Shown here: piece after piece, positions 28,025 to 35,662 of the stretch | Layout of the letters: each line of letters starts with the position of its first letter | How positions within the stretch are numbered: position 1 is the first letter of the stretch | Source: Bacteroidota bacterium | GTDB taxonomy: Bacteria; Bacteroidota; Bacteroidia; Chitinophagales; Saprospiraceae | Direction of reading: 5' to 3' | DNA length: 40,797 nt | Assembly (NCBI GenBank): GCA_963169325.1 | Contig: CAUJEY010000310.1 | Location: forward strand, 1 to 40,797 | Translations under genes and position numbers: made by a program | The notes under the pieces: model-generated | Told to the model about the DNA's origin: nothing | The model's input: the letters and a program-made list of their open reading frames with translations, nothing else | Database searches by the model: none

Positions 28025-30952
28025 CTAACCGCCTGAACCGGATTTAATTACCTGCAAAACAAACTTGCCGGTTTGGGTTTGAAAAACCAGAACATACTGC
28101 CCGGCAGGGGCTGCCGTCAAACCGGGACCTTTCCCATCCCAAGCCAGTTCGTGGTCGCCGGGTGCGAAAATCCGATCCGCCAGACGCCGGATCAGACGAC
28201 CGTTGGCATCCAGCACATCTACCCGCATTTGTTCCTGCTGAAGTAGTTCAAAGCGGCACAAGAGGGAATCCAGGAAAGGGTTGGGGTGCGCCGTATGGAT
28301 ACGCAACCCGTCGATGGAAGCGCCCGGGGTCACAACATTCGAAACCCCGCCGTCTTCCGTTAATGCAATATACTGATTTGCAAACAACCCGACATAGGTA
28401 TCAACCTGTCCTGAGGGCCATCGGACCTCTACCGATTCTATGCTTGCTGCATCTCCCAGGCCAAAGTGAGCGGGCAGTTGGTTTTGACCGCAATACCCGC
28501 TTTGGGCGCTGATTTCACGCATTTGAACAACCGTTGCGCCACCTATTACGGCCCGAACAAACACTTTGGCGCCTATGGCACTCCGGTTGCTCTTCGTACC
28601 GGTACAATGTACGACCAACCAGTTGTTCGCATTTTCAGCCGCATGGTTTTCATACAAATAGTCCGGTTGGGTTGCATTGTAACAATTGGCTACTGCCAGG
28701 TCGAGGTCGCCGTCGCGATCCATATCGCCGAAAGCGCAACCGTACGACCAGCCTTTCTCCAGCACCGGCGCTTCAAGGAGGTTTCGAACAAACGTTCCAT
28801 TTCCCTGATTGATAAACAGGAAATTATTCCAGGGCCCGCCCCAGAATGAATTAGTGACAAACAGATCAAGATCACCGTCGTTATCTACATCGGCCCACTG
28901 GCTGCCGAAGGAATTTCCGCCGCTGTTGACCACCGGGCCGTCTGTTATTTTGGTAAAATTACCCGCACCGTCGTTGCGGAACAGGGCGTTGTTGGCCTGG
29001 TCGTTTGCCAGAAATACGTCCAGGTCGCCGTCGTTGTCGTAGTCGCCCCAACTGGCACTCATGGTTTTGCCACCGTCGGTGACGAGGGCGCCTGTCGTGA
29101 CTTTAATAAATTGGCCGCTGCCGGTATTTCTATACAGGTTTTCATTTTGGCCTTCTTCATTGGTCACAAACAGGTCCAGGTTGCCGTCGTTATTGAAGTC
29201 GGTCCAGTTCCCACAGCGCGAAAAGAGCGCATCTGTTACCGGGGCGCCCGTCGTAATTTTGGTGAAAGCGCCGTTTCCGTCGTTGTGGTACAGGAAATTG
29301 CGTTTCGTGCCGCCACTGTTGGTCACGTACAGGTCGAGGCGGCCGTCGTTGTCGTAATCGCCCCAGGCGGCTGTTTCCGAGTGCCCGCCGTCGGCCACCA
29401 GGTTGCCACCGGTTACCTGCTGGAAAGTCCCGTTGCCGTTATTTTGGTAAAGCAGGTTGTTGATGCCGTACCAATTGGCCACGAAACAATCATTGTCGCC
29501 GTCGTTATCAAAATCGGCCCAGGTAGCGCCATCGGAAGGTTTGTTGTCCTGAACAATGGGGTCGTCTGATACCGGTGAAAACAACCCTTTTCCGTTGTTT
29601 TTATAGAGAAAATTATTTTCGCCGTTTTGGGGCCCGTTAGAGATAAACAGGTCGAGATCATTGTCGCCGTCCACATCGATCCAGTTTACGCTGCGCGAAT
29701 CGCCCGGGGTGTTTACAACCGGGGAATTGGATACTTTGGTGAAAATTTGGGGCGAAGCCCAAAAATCATTGCAAAACAAGGGGCCCCGCGCGCTGCCGCC
29801 GTAAGCGCCCATATCATTGCGCAGGCTGCCACGTGCCGGGAAAGCCGCCGAGCGGCTGTTGCCGGAAAAATCCTGCATGCCGGGTCCGGGTCCGCCGGCA
29901 TCCATACAAGGAGAACCGGGCGACAGCAGAAAACAAACCGTGTCGACAAAGACGGGGTCGGCGGTGATATTGTCCGATCCGGCCAGACCGTCCTGGACAC
30001 AATTATACCGGGCGTCCACAGCAGCGCCGGCTTGTTCCAGCTGTTTGCCCAATGCCTGGGTATTTCCCCAGATTATATTATTAAACAGGAGTAGTTTAAT
30101 GGAAAAAGTCCACACGCCGCCGGCTTTTCCGGAGAATTGTTTCGTGCCTGCGGGTGTCTGATTGTAGGCGATCACATTGTTTTGCAGGGTTACCGTCGTA
30201 TTCTGATCTTTTCCGGTGCTCCAAAATCCGCCGCCGCTAAAATCCTTTCCACCGTAGTTGAACGCGATCACGTTGTTGCGCACGATAGCACCGGGGCAAT
30301 AGTTGAGCACAATACCGCCCCCATAGCCGGCGCCCTGGTTATGCACGATCCGGTTGTTTTCTATCAGCGGGGCGCCATCGCCGCAGCGGATGCCACCACC
30401 ACCGTTGCTCACCATGCCCGGGCCGGGCGGCAATACCACATTATTCCGGATGATATTGTGCCGAATCACCGGCGACGAGAACTCCGTGAGAATGCCGCCG
30501 CCTTCGCGGAAAATGCCCGCGCCGGCAGGGTCGAGCCAAACCGTGCCCCCGCCATTGCGAAAAGTGAACCCCTCCACTACTGTGGCCGCCGATTCCCCTT
30601 TCCAGATCAGTAAACAACTGGCCGTATCGGGGTGCGCCGGCTGGCTGCCGTCGATGATGGTTTGTTCGATCAATGCTGCGTTTTTATCCAAAGCGAAGCG
30701 GCCGGTCAGCACGATGTTGCGCCCGCGCAACTGCACGTTTTCAAGATACACACCCGGACTGACCAGCACGGTGTCGCCTTCGAGCGCCGCATTTACTGCG
30801 GCCTGAATGGTGGGATATTCCGCAGGCACCAAAATGGTTTTGGCAAAAAGGGCTTGGCAGAGGGACAGCAAAGCCGCAAACAGGAACCATTTTTTTAATA
30901 AAAATGAAAAAACTGAAGGGGAAACTTTGACGGAGGAAATAACTGTTTTCAT
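28025..30952 (-). CDS. Secreted beta-helix / FG-GAP / UnbV protein with T9SS domain
   Basis: 975 aa. The N-terminal ~38 residues are a long signal peptide (hydrophobic WFLFAALLSLCQALFA). Residues ~40-390 form a right-handed parallel beta-helix (PAEYPTIQAAVNAALEGDTVLVSPGVY, VIRHNIIRNNV, LIENNRIVHNQGAGYGGGI, IVRNNVIAFNYGG). Residues ~395-770 carry seven FG-GAP/VCBS calcium loops (DVDGDNDLD, DFDNDGDND, DYDNDGRLD, DFNNDGNLD, DYDNDGDLD, DVDNDGDLD, DMDRDGDLD), a complete seven-bladed propeller. An ASPIC/UnbV domain (~790-865, VEVRWPSGQVDTY) and a T9SS sorting domain (AHPNPFLDSL onward) follow. Beta-helix modules often bind or cleave polysaccharide, but no catalytic residues are evident. It shares its propeller-UnbV core with the protein at 87-2972. 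Confidence 0.92.
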   Translation of the reverse strand: MKTVISSVKVSPSVFSFLLKKWFLFAALLSLCQALFAKTILVPAEYPTIQAAVNAALEGDTVLVSPGVYLENVQLRGRNIVLTGRFALDKNAALIEQTIIDGSQPAHPDTASCLLIWKGESAATVVEGFTFRNGGGTVWLDPAGAGIFREGGGILTEFSSPVIRHNIIRNNVVLPPGPGMVSNGGGGIRCGDGAPLIENNRIVHNQGAGYGGGIVLNYCPGAIVRNNVIAFNYGGKDFSGGGFWSTGKDQNTTVTLQNNVIAYNQTPAGTKQFSGKAGGVWTFSIKLLLFNNIIWGNTQALGKQLEQAGAAVDARYNCVQDGLAGSDNITADPVFVDTVCFLLSPGSPCMDAGGPGPGMQDFSGNSRSAAFPARGSLRNDMGAYGGSARGPLFCNDFWASPQIFTKVSNSPVVNTPGDSRSVNWIDVDGDNDLDLFISNGPQNGENNFLYKNNGKGLFSPVSDDPIVQDNKPSDGATWADFDNDGDNDCFVANWYGINNLLYQNNGNGTFQQVTGGNLVADGGHSETAAWGDYDNDGRLDLYVTNSGGTKRNFLYHNDGNGAFTKITTGAPVTDALFSRCGNWTDFNNDGNLDLFVTNEEGQNENLYRNTGSGQFIKVTTGALVTDGGKTMSASWGDYDNDGDLDVFLANDQANNALFRNDGAGNFTKITDGPVVNSGGNSFGSQWADVDNDGDLDLFVTNSFWGGPWNNFLFINQGNGTFVRNLLEAPVLEKGWSYGCAFGDMDRDGDLDLAVANCYNATQPDYLYENHAAENANNWLVVHCTGTKSNRSAIGAKVFVRAVIGGATVVQMREISAQSGYCGQNQLPAHFGLGDAASIESVEVRWPSGQVDTYVGLFANQYIALTEDGGVSNVVTPGASIDGLRIHTAHPNPFLDSLLCRFELLQQEQMRVDVLDANGRLIRRLADRIFAPGDHELAWDGKGPGLTAAPAGQYVLVFQTQTGKFVLQVIKSGSGG

Positions 30953-31087
30953 AGCTTATAAATAGTTGTTGTCGTCAAATGTGGCCCTATCGCAATGTCA
31001 TTTCCCCGGAAAGTGTACGAACGACCGTTTGCTCCGACCAAAAAACGTTTACCCCGCCGGCTTTTTATCGAATTTTGCACTCCAAAT

Positions 31088-31207
31088 AAGTTCAAAGTTT
31101 GAGAGTTTGAAGTTTGAAGTACGTAGAGGCCCTTCGAACTCTCAAACTTCAAACTTTGAACTTCGAAGTTCAAACTTTGAACTTCAAACTTTGAACTTCA
31201 AACTTTC
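31088..31207 (+). repeat. Heptamer tract with inverted copies in front of the sensor kinase gene
   Basis: Alternating CAAACTT and AAGTTTG heptamers. Segments 31088-31119 and 31132-31163 pair imperfectly (25 of 32), and 31166-31184 is a perfect 19-nt palindrome. The tract runs up to 1 nt before the kinase ATG at 31209. Confidence 0.9.
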
Positions 31208-31208
31208 C

Positions 31209-32243
31209 ATGCGCAAACTTGCTCTGCACACTGCCTTTTGGACGGCCTATTGGCTGATTTATGCCTACACCTACAGCCGGTATGATGGGAACGTGCCTAA
31301 ATACCTGCTGACGGAGGGGGTGCAAATGCCTGCCCGGATGCTGGCTACCTATATGAGTTTTTGGCTGCTGGAGCGTTGGGCCGGCCGTACGTGGTGGGCG
31401 TTGTCCGGGGTAGTCGCGGCGACTATTTTCGGTGGTATCCTGAATCGCCTGCTGAAGTTGTGGTATTTGGTTCCCGCGTTTTTTCCCGATTCCACCATTC
31501 AATTCTGGGATATTGGCCGGATGATGGTCGATGTATTCGATTGCGCGCTGGCGAGCGGGGTGGCGCTTTCGGCGCGGCTTTTTTTCCGGCAGCAAGCCAG
31601 CATGCGGCTCGAAGAACAGCTGCGGCGGGAAAAAGCCGAGGTGGAATTGCGGGCGTTGAAAAGCCAGTTACAACCACATTTTTTGTTCAATACCATCAAT
31701 AACTTGTACGCCCTGGCACGGATAAAATCGGACAAAACCGCCCCTGTAGCCCTTCAGTTGGCCAATCTTTTACGTTTTGTGCTCTATGAAACCCGGAAAC
31801 CGACTATACCCATTGAGCAGGAGGTAAAAATTTTGCAGGATTACATCGCGCTGGAACAACTTCGCTTCGACGATGACCGGCTTCGGGTGGAAACGGTCAT
31901 CGAACTAGATGACCCGCAACAACCTATCGCGCCTTTGTTGTTATTACCTTTGGCCGAAAATGCGTTCAAACATGGGGTGGGCGAACTCAGGAGCGATGCG
32001 TGGGTATATGTTTTGGTGCGCTTAAAAAACGGACATTTGCAGATGGAAGTAAGCAATTCGGTAGAAACAAGGCCGGATCCGAATCCGGACGGCATCGGAA
32101 TTGCCAACGTACAACGCCAGTTAGAACTACTTTACCCCGGCAAGAGCCGGCTCGAATTAAAATACCAATCAGCGCATTACCCCAAACAAGGCGAGCAATT
32201 CAAAGCGTTGCTGGAACTCGATTTGAAGGGAATACAAATTTGA
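31209..32243 (+). CDS. LytS-type sensor histidine kinase (HisKA_7TM-less, His_kinase family)
   Basis: 344 aa from the ATG at 31209 (MRKLALHTAFW). The open frame back to 30966 is repeat tract plus spacer and is rejected. Four membrane segments occupy ~5-125 with no extended sensor loop. A short coiled coil (~128-150, RLEEQLRREKAEVELRAL) leads into the His_kinase motif LKSQLQPHFLFNTINNLYAL, where H157 is the expected phosphorylation site, and then an ATPase domain with LPLAENAFKHGV (N box) and GIGIANVQRQLELLY. It probably phosphorylates the LytTR regulator at 34858. It is first in a five-gene run; MbnP follows after 34 nt. The signal is unknown; copper is a guess from the neighbours. Confidence 0.92.
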   Translation: MRKLALHTAFWTAYWLIYAYTYSRYDGNVPKYLLTEGVQMPARMLATYMSFWLLERWAGRTWWALSGVVAATIFGGILNRLLKLWYLVPAFFPDSTIQFWDIGRMMVDVFDCALASGVALSARLFFRQQASMRLEEQLRREKAEVELRALKSQLQPHFLFNTINNLYALARIKSDKTAPVALQLANLLRFVLYETRKPTIPIEQEVKILQDYIALEQLRFDDDRLRVETVIELDDPQQPIAPLLLLPLAENAFKHGVGELRSDAWVYVLVRLKNGHLQMEVSNSVETRPDPNPDGIGIANVQRQLELLYPGKSRLELKYQSAHYPKQGEQFKALLELDLKGIQI

Positions 32244-32277
32244 TTGACCTGTTCATCATCCTGTAAATTATTGATTT

Positions 32278-33276
32278 ATGAAGTATTTAATTACTCTTTT
32301 CCTTTTTTTGGCCGGAACGGCCGGCTTGTTTGCCCAAACGGAGAACAACGTCGTTTTTAAGTTTCACCACAAGGCCGGCACGGAGCCAATGGCATTAGCG
32401 GAAACAGTTTTCCCCATTTGGAACAACAAAAAGGTCATCCTGAACAGGGCCGAGTTTTATATTTCTGAAATTGAACTGATCAAAGCCGACAATTCCGTTT
32501 TGCCGCTCCCGGATGTGTATCTTCTGGCAGGCGCAGATTATCCGGGCTTCAGCTATCCGGTTGGGAAATGGGATGTCGACCAGATTATCGGCCTCAGACT
32601 GCATATCGGCGTCGACTCTGCACACAACCACCTCGACCCCTCCACCTATCCGTTGGAACATCCACTGGCCCATCAGAAAAACTCCATGCATTGGGGCTGG
32701 AGCGTCGGATACCGCTTTATGGCCGTGGAAGGGAAAGTAGACCTGAATAACGACGGCGTGCCGGAATCCGAACTTCAATTTCACAACTTCGGCAACGGCC
32801 TGTATAAATTTACCCAGATGGAGGGCCTTGTGCAAGCGCAAAACGGCGTCCTGGAAATAAACATTGACCTGGACTACGCCCAGCTTTTCCAGGACATGAG
32901 TATGACCGGAAGCCTGATCGAACACGGCGGCAGCGCCCTCAATAATCAAATGATGGAAAATGCGGCTAAACAGGGATTCATGAAAATTTCAAGCGTCTCC
33001 TCCACTGCCGATATCCGGGCTAATGCCGAAAAAATCGAGATTGCACCCAACCCGGTTGTCGCCGGCGCGCTCATTCGCTGCGATCTGCCACAATCCGGCC
33101 CGCTGACCATGCTGGTGATCAATTCGCTCGGCCAAACCGTACGTACCATTGATCAAATACCGGCGGCCGGCACTGCCCGTTTCGATGTAGCCGGTTTACC
33201 AAACGGCGTATATCAAAGCGCTTTTTATCAAAACGGTCGCCTGATCGCCTATAAATCATTCCTCGTTCACCGGTAA
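32278..33276 (+). CDS. MbnP-like copper-binding protein with T9SS sorting domain
   Basis: 332 aa. Signal peptide to about residue 20 (GLFAQ). Residues ~22-240 match the MbnP family: VVFKFHHKAGTEPMAL, LNRAEFYISEIEL, WDVDQIIGLRLHIGVDSAHN, LAHQKNSMHWGWSVGYRFMAVEGKVD. In studied MbnP proteins copper binding depends on a tryptophan converted to kynurenine by the partner di-haem enzyme MbnH; W139 and W141 lie in the conserved segment and are candidates. Residues ~255-332 are a T9SS sorting domain (IAPNPVVAGAL to KSFLVHR), so this protein should reach the cell surface. That is not part of the classical MbnP. The MbnH-like gene follows after 20 nt. Confidence 0.9.
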   Translation: MKYLITLFLFLAGTAGLFAQTENNVVFKFHHKAGTEPMALAETVFPIWNNKKVILNRAEFYISEIELIKADNSVLPLPDVYLLAGADYPGFSYPVGKWDVDQIIGLRLHIGVDSAHNHLDPSTYPLEHPLAHQKNSMHWGWSVGYRFMAVEGKVDLNNDGVPESELQFHNFGNGLYKFTQMEGLVQAQNGVLEINIDLDYAQLFQDMSMTGSLIEHGGSALNNQMMENAAKQGFMKISSVSSTADIRANAEKIEIAPNPVVAGALIRCDLPQSGPLTMLVINSLGQTVRTIDQIPAAGTARFDVAGLPNGVYQSAFYQNGRLIAYKSFLVHR

Positions 33277-33296
33277 AAACACCCCAATATCGAACG

Positions 33297-34328
33297 ATGC
33301 GCCGTGTTGCATTTTTCATCGGTTTGATTGGAATTGCCGCATCCGCTTGCCGCAAAGAAGACCCGACGACGCCGGCTGTAACGCCGGAAACCGCGGCGCT
33401 ACAGGTACCGGCCGGGTTCCCGCAACCGGAAATACCGGCGGATAACGCGCTTACGCCGCTGCGTATCACCTTGGGTAAACGCCTGTTTTACGACCCGGTT
33501 CTCTCTCGCGACAGTACCCTTTCCTGCGCATCCTGCCATAAACAAAGCCTGGCTTTTGCCGACAGCATTACCACCAGCCCCGGTATAGCCGGCCGCCCCG
33601 GCACTCGCAACGCACCCTCGCTGGCCAATGTAGCCTACCAGAAACGCCTGCTGAGCGAAGGGGGCGTTCCGACCCTGGAAATGCAAGTGCTCGTGCCCAT
33701 TCAGGAACACAACGAGTTCGATTTTAATATCCTGAACATTATGGAACGGCTGGAACGGATACCAGAATACGTAGATTTGTCGTGGCAAGCCTATGGGCGA
33801 AAACCCGATCCGTTCGTCATTACCCGGGCCATTTCAGCCTTCGAGCGCACCCTGCTTAGCGGGGATTCGCCTTTCGATCAATGGCACTTTCAGGGCAAAT
33901 CCAGGGCGCTTTCAGCCAATGCGCAACGCGGTTTGGCTTTGTTCAACAGCGAACGGCTCGGCTGCAACAACTGCCACGCCGGTTTCCTTTTTACCAACCA
34001 GGAATTTGCCAACAACGGCTTGTATGAAACCTACGCGGACCCCGGACGAATGCGCCTGACCGGCCTGGAAAGCGACCGGGCCGTGTTTAAAATCCCAAGC
34101 CTGCGCAATGTGGCCGTCACAGCGCCCTATATGCACGACGGCAGCCTGAAATCGCTGGATGCGGTGATCGATCATTATCAAACCGGCGGAAAACTTCACC
34201 CCAACAAAAGCAAAACCCTTCAACCTTTTACCCTGACTGCCCGGGAGCGGCAAGATCTGCTGGCCTTTTTAAACAGCCTGACAGACTTTACCTTTTTGAA
34301 TAACCCGGCCTATAAAAAACCAGAATAG
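33297..34328 (+). CDS. MbnH/MauG-like di-haem peroxidase-family lipoprotein
   Basis: 343 aa. N-terminal lipobox IAASAC with the lipidated Cys at 18. Two haem c motifs: CASCH (C77, C80, H81) and CNNCH (C223, C226, H227). The arrangement and the segments LTPLRITLGKRLFYDPVLSRDSTLSC, GTRNAPSLANVAY, FKIPSLRNVAVTAPYMHDGSLKSLDAVIDHY belong to the bacterial cytochrome c peroxidase/MauG family. Adjacent to an MbnP-like gene, the MbnH role (oxidising a Trp of MbnP to kynurenine) is more likely than hydrogen peroxide detoxification, but this is inference from context. The gene starts 20 nt after MbnP and precedes the HMA-like gene by 62 nt. Confidence 0.92.
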   Translation: MRRVAFFIGLIGIAASACRKEDPTTPAVTPETAALQVPAGFPQPEIPADNALTPLRITLGKRLFYDPVLSRDSTLSCASCHKQSLAFADSITTSPGIAGRPGTRNAPSLANVAYQKRLLSEGGVPTLEMQVLVPIQEHNEFDFNILNIMERLERIPEYVDLSWQAYGRKPDPFVITRAISAFERTLLSGDSPFDQWHFQGKSRALSANAQRGLALFNSERLGCNNCHAGFLFTNQEFANNGLYETYADPGRMRLTGLESDRAVFKIPSLRNVAVTAPYMHDGSLKSLDAVIDHYQTGGKLHPNKSKTLQPFTLTARERQDLLAFLNSLTDFTFLNNPAYKKPE

Positions 34329-34390
34329 ACGTACAAGCGTTTTATTCATTAGGTCACATCACTACGACTTGTTTATAATAATTCATAAAT

Positions 34391-34816
34391 ATGAAATCTA
34401 TAAAATTAGTATTCGCCATTATCCTGCTTAGCGTATCTGCTTTTACAACTGTTTATGCGCAAACCGGCATGGTTAAAAAGAAAGCGGCAGCAGTATCTAC
34501 TGAAAAAACGGAAACCTTTCTGGTGCTCGGCAACTGCGGCATGTGTAAAAATATAATTGAAAAAGCGGCTATCCGGGCCGGCGCTATCAAAGCCGACTGG
34601 AATACGGATACGGATCAATTGACCGTGATTTTTGATTCGGCTAAAACCTCCGCAGATACCATTCAAAAAGAGGTGGCCCTGTCGGGGTATGACAATGTAG
34701 GCTACAAAGCGCCCGACGATGTGTATGAAAACCTGCATGGCTGCTGCCATTACGACCGCAGCGGCGCGCCAAGCACGGCAAAGTCTTGCACGGAAGAACA
34801 GGCGCCGGAAAATTAG
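34391..34816 (+). CDS. Secreted heavy-metal-associated (HMA-like) protein
   Basis: 141 aa. Signal peptide to about residue 23 (TTVYAQ). A lysine-rich linker precedes an HMA-type fold (~38-105) with the metal motif GNCGMCKN (C49, C52). A C-terminal extension carries a second Cys/His cluster, HGCCHYDR (C118, C119, H120) and C133. Cytoplasmic Atx1-type copper chaperones have one CxxC; the added cluster and signal peptide suggest a periplasmic copper carrier or sink. Position between the di-haem enzyme and the LytTR regulator supports copper handling. Copper rather than another soft metal is inferred. Confidence 0.88.
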   Translation: MKSIKLVFAIILLSVSAFTTVYAQTGMVKKKAAAVSTEKTETFLVLGNCGMCKNIIEKAAIRAGAIKADWNTDTDQLTVIFDSAKTSADTIQKEVALSGYDNVGYKAPDDVYENLHGCCHYDRSGAPSTAKSCTEEQAPEN

Positions 34817-34830
34817 CCCGCTCACTTACA

Positions 34831-34854
34831 ACTCAAAACTCAAAACTCAAAACT
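34831..34854 (+). repeat. 7-bp tandem repeat (ACTCAAA) in front of the LytTR regulator gene
   Basis: Three and a half copies of ACTCAAA end 3 nt before the proposed TTG start at 34858. Confidence 0.85.
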
Positions 34855-34857
34855 ATC

Positions 34858-35541
34858 TTGAACTGCCTTGTTGTCGAAGATGAGCCCCTCGCGGCCCTGA
34901 TCCTGGAGGATTATATCCAGCAGGTGCCCTGGTTGCGTTTTGCCGGGCGCTGTTCCGATGCCGGACATGCGTATGAAGCGCTGCAACAGCAGGCAGTAGA
35001 GGTTTTATTTCTCGATATTCATTTGCCCGGTCTCAAAGGCCTGGATTTTCTCCGCACCCTGGCCCATCCTCCTCAGACGATTCTGACTACCGCTTACCAG
35101 GATTACGCCCTCGACGGCTTCGATCTCGGCGTAGTGGATTATTTGCTCAAACCCGTTGATTTTGAACGTTTTTTAAAAGCTGTTCAAAAACTCCGCCGGC
35201 CGGAAATTTCTACCGCCCCTGCGCGCCGGTTTCAATTTTTTAATGTCAACAAAAAAATGGTTCGGGTATGGTTCGACGAGATCGTGAGTGTGGAAAGCCT
35301 GAAAGAATACGTCCGGCTCCATCTGAAGGACGGCCGGGCGCTGGTCACCAAAAGCCAGATTGGCGAAATGGAAACCGGGCAAGGTTTGATGCGCGTTCAT
35401 CGCTCCTTTTTAGTGGCCATTGCCCATGTGGAGGCGTACTCCTCCACTGAAATTACTGCCGGCGGCAGGGCCATTCCGATCGGCCGCCAGTACAAAGATC
35501 AGGTGCTGGAAAAATTGGCGCAGTTTTCTTCCGGAAATTAA
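34858..35541 (+). CDS. LytTR-family response regulator
   Basis: 227 aa from a TTG start at 34858 (MNCLVVEDEPLAALIL), which matches the usual N-terminus of LytTR regulators. The ATG-initiated alternative at 34786 would overlap the HMA gene and translate the repeat tract, and there is no ATG nearer. The receiver domain (~1-115) has the acidic pair E7-D8, the phosphoacceptor D53 (FLDIHLPG), T-A in TTAYQDYALDGF and K in LLKPVDF. A LytTR DNA-binding domain (~125-225) follows: FFNVNKKMVRVWFDEIVSVESLKEYVRL, LMRVHRSFLVAIAHVEAY. Expected partner is the sensor kinase at 31209; the copper genes lie between them. Predicted targets (a pair of direct repeats recognised by LytTR) cannot be picked out reliably. 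Confidence 0.92.
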   Translation: MNCLVVEDEPLAALILEDYIQQVPWLRFAGRCSDAGHAYEALQQQAVEVLFLDIHLPGLKGLDFLRTLAHPPQTILTTAYQDYALDGFDLGVVDYLLKPVDFERFLKAVQKLRRPEISTAPARRFQFFNVNKKMVRVWFDEIVSVESLKEYVRLHLKDGRALVTKSQIGEMETGQGLMRVHRSFLVAIAHVEAYSSTEITAGGRAIPIGRQYKDQVLEKLAQFSSGN

Positions 35542-35554
35542 ACCACAGTCGCCG

Positions 35555-35562
35555 TACTTTTG
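35555..35562 (+). promoter_or_regulatory. Possible -7 element for sucC
   Basis: TACTTTTG matches TAnnTTTG exactly, 14 nt after the LytTR stop and ~100 nt before the sucC ATG. No clear -33 TTG is present, so this is tentative. Confidence 0.4.
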
Positions 35563-35662
35563 CCGGTAGCCGGCCTTCTGACCGAAATGGCCGGGGTCAT
35601 TTATGGCCGTTCCAATCCGGTCCACTTCACAACTTTAATATCCATTTCAAATATCCAGATAG

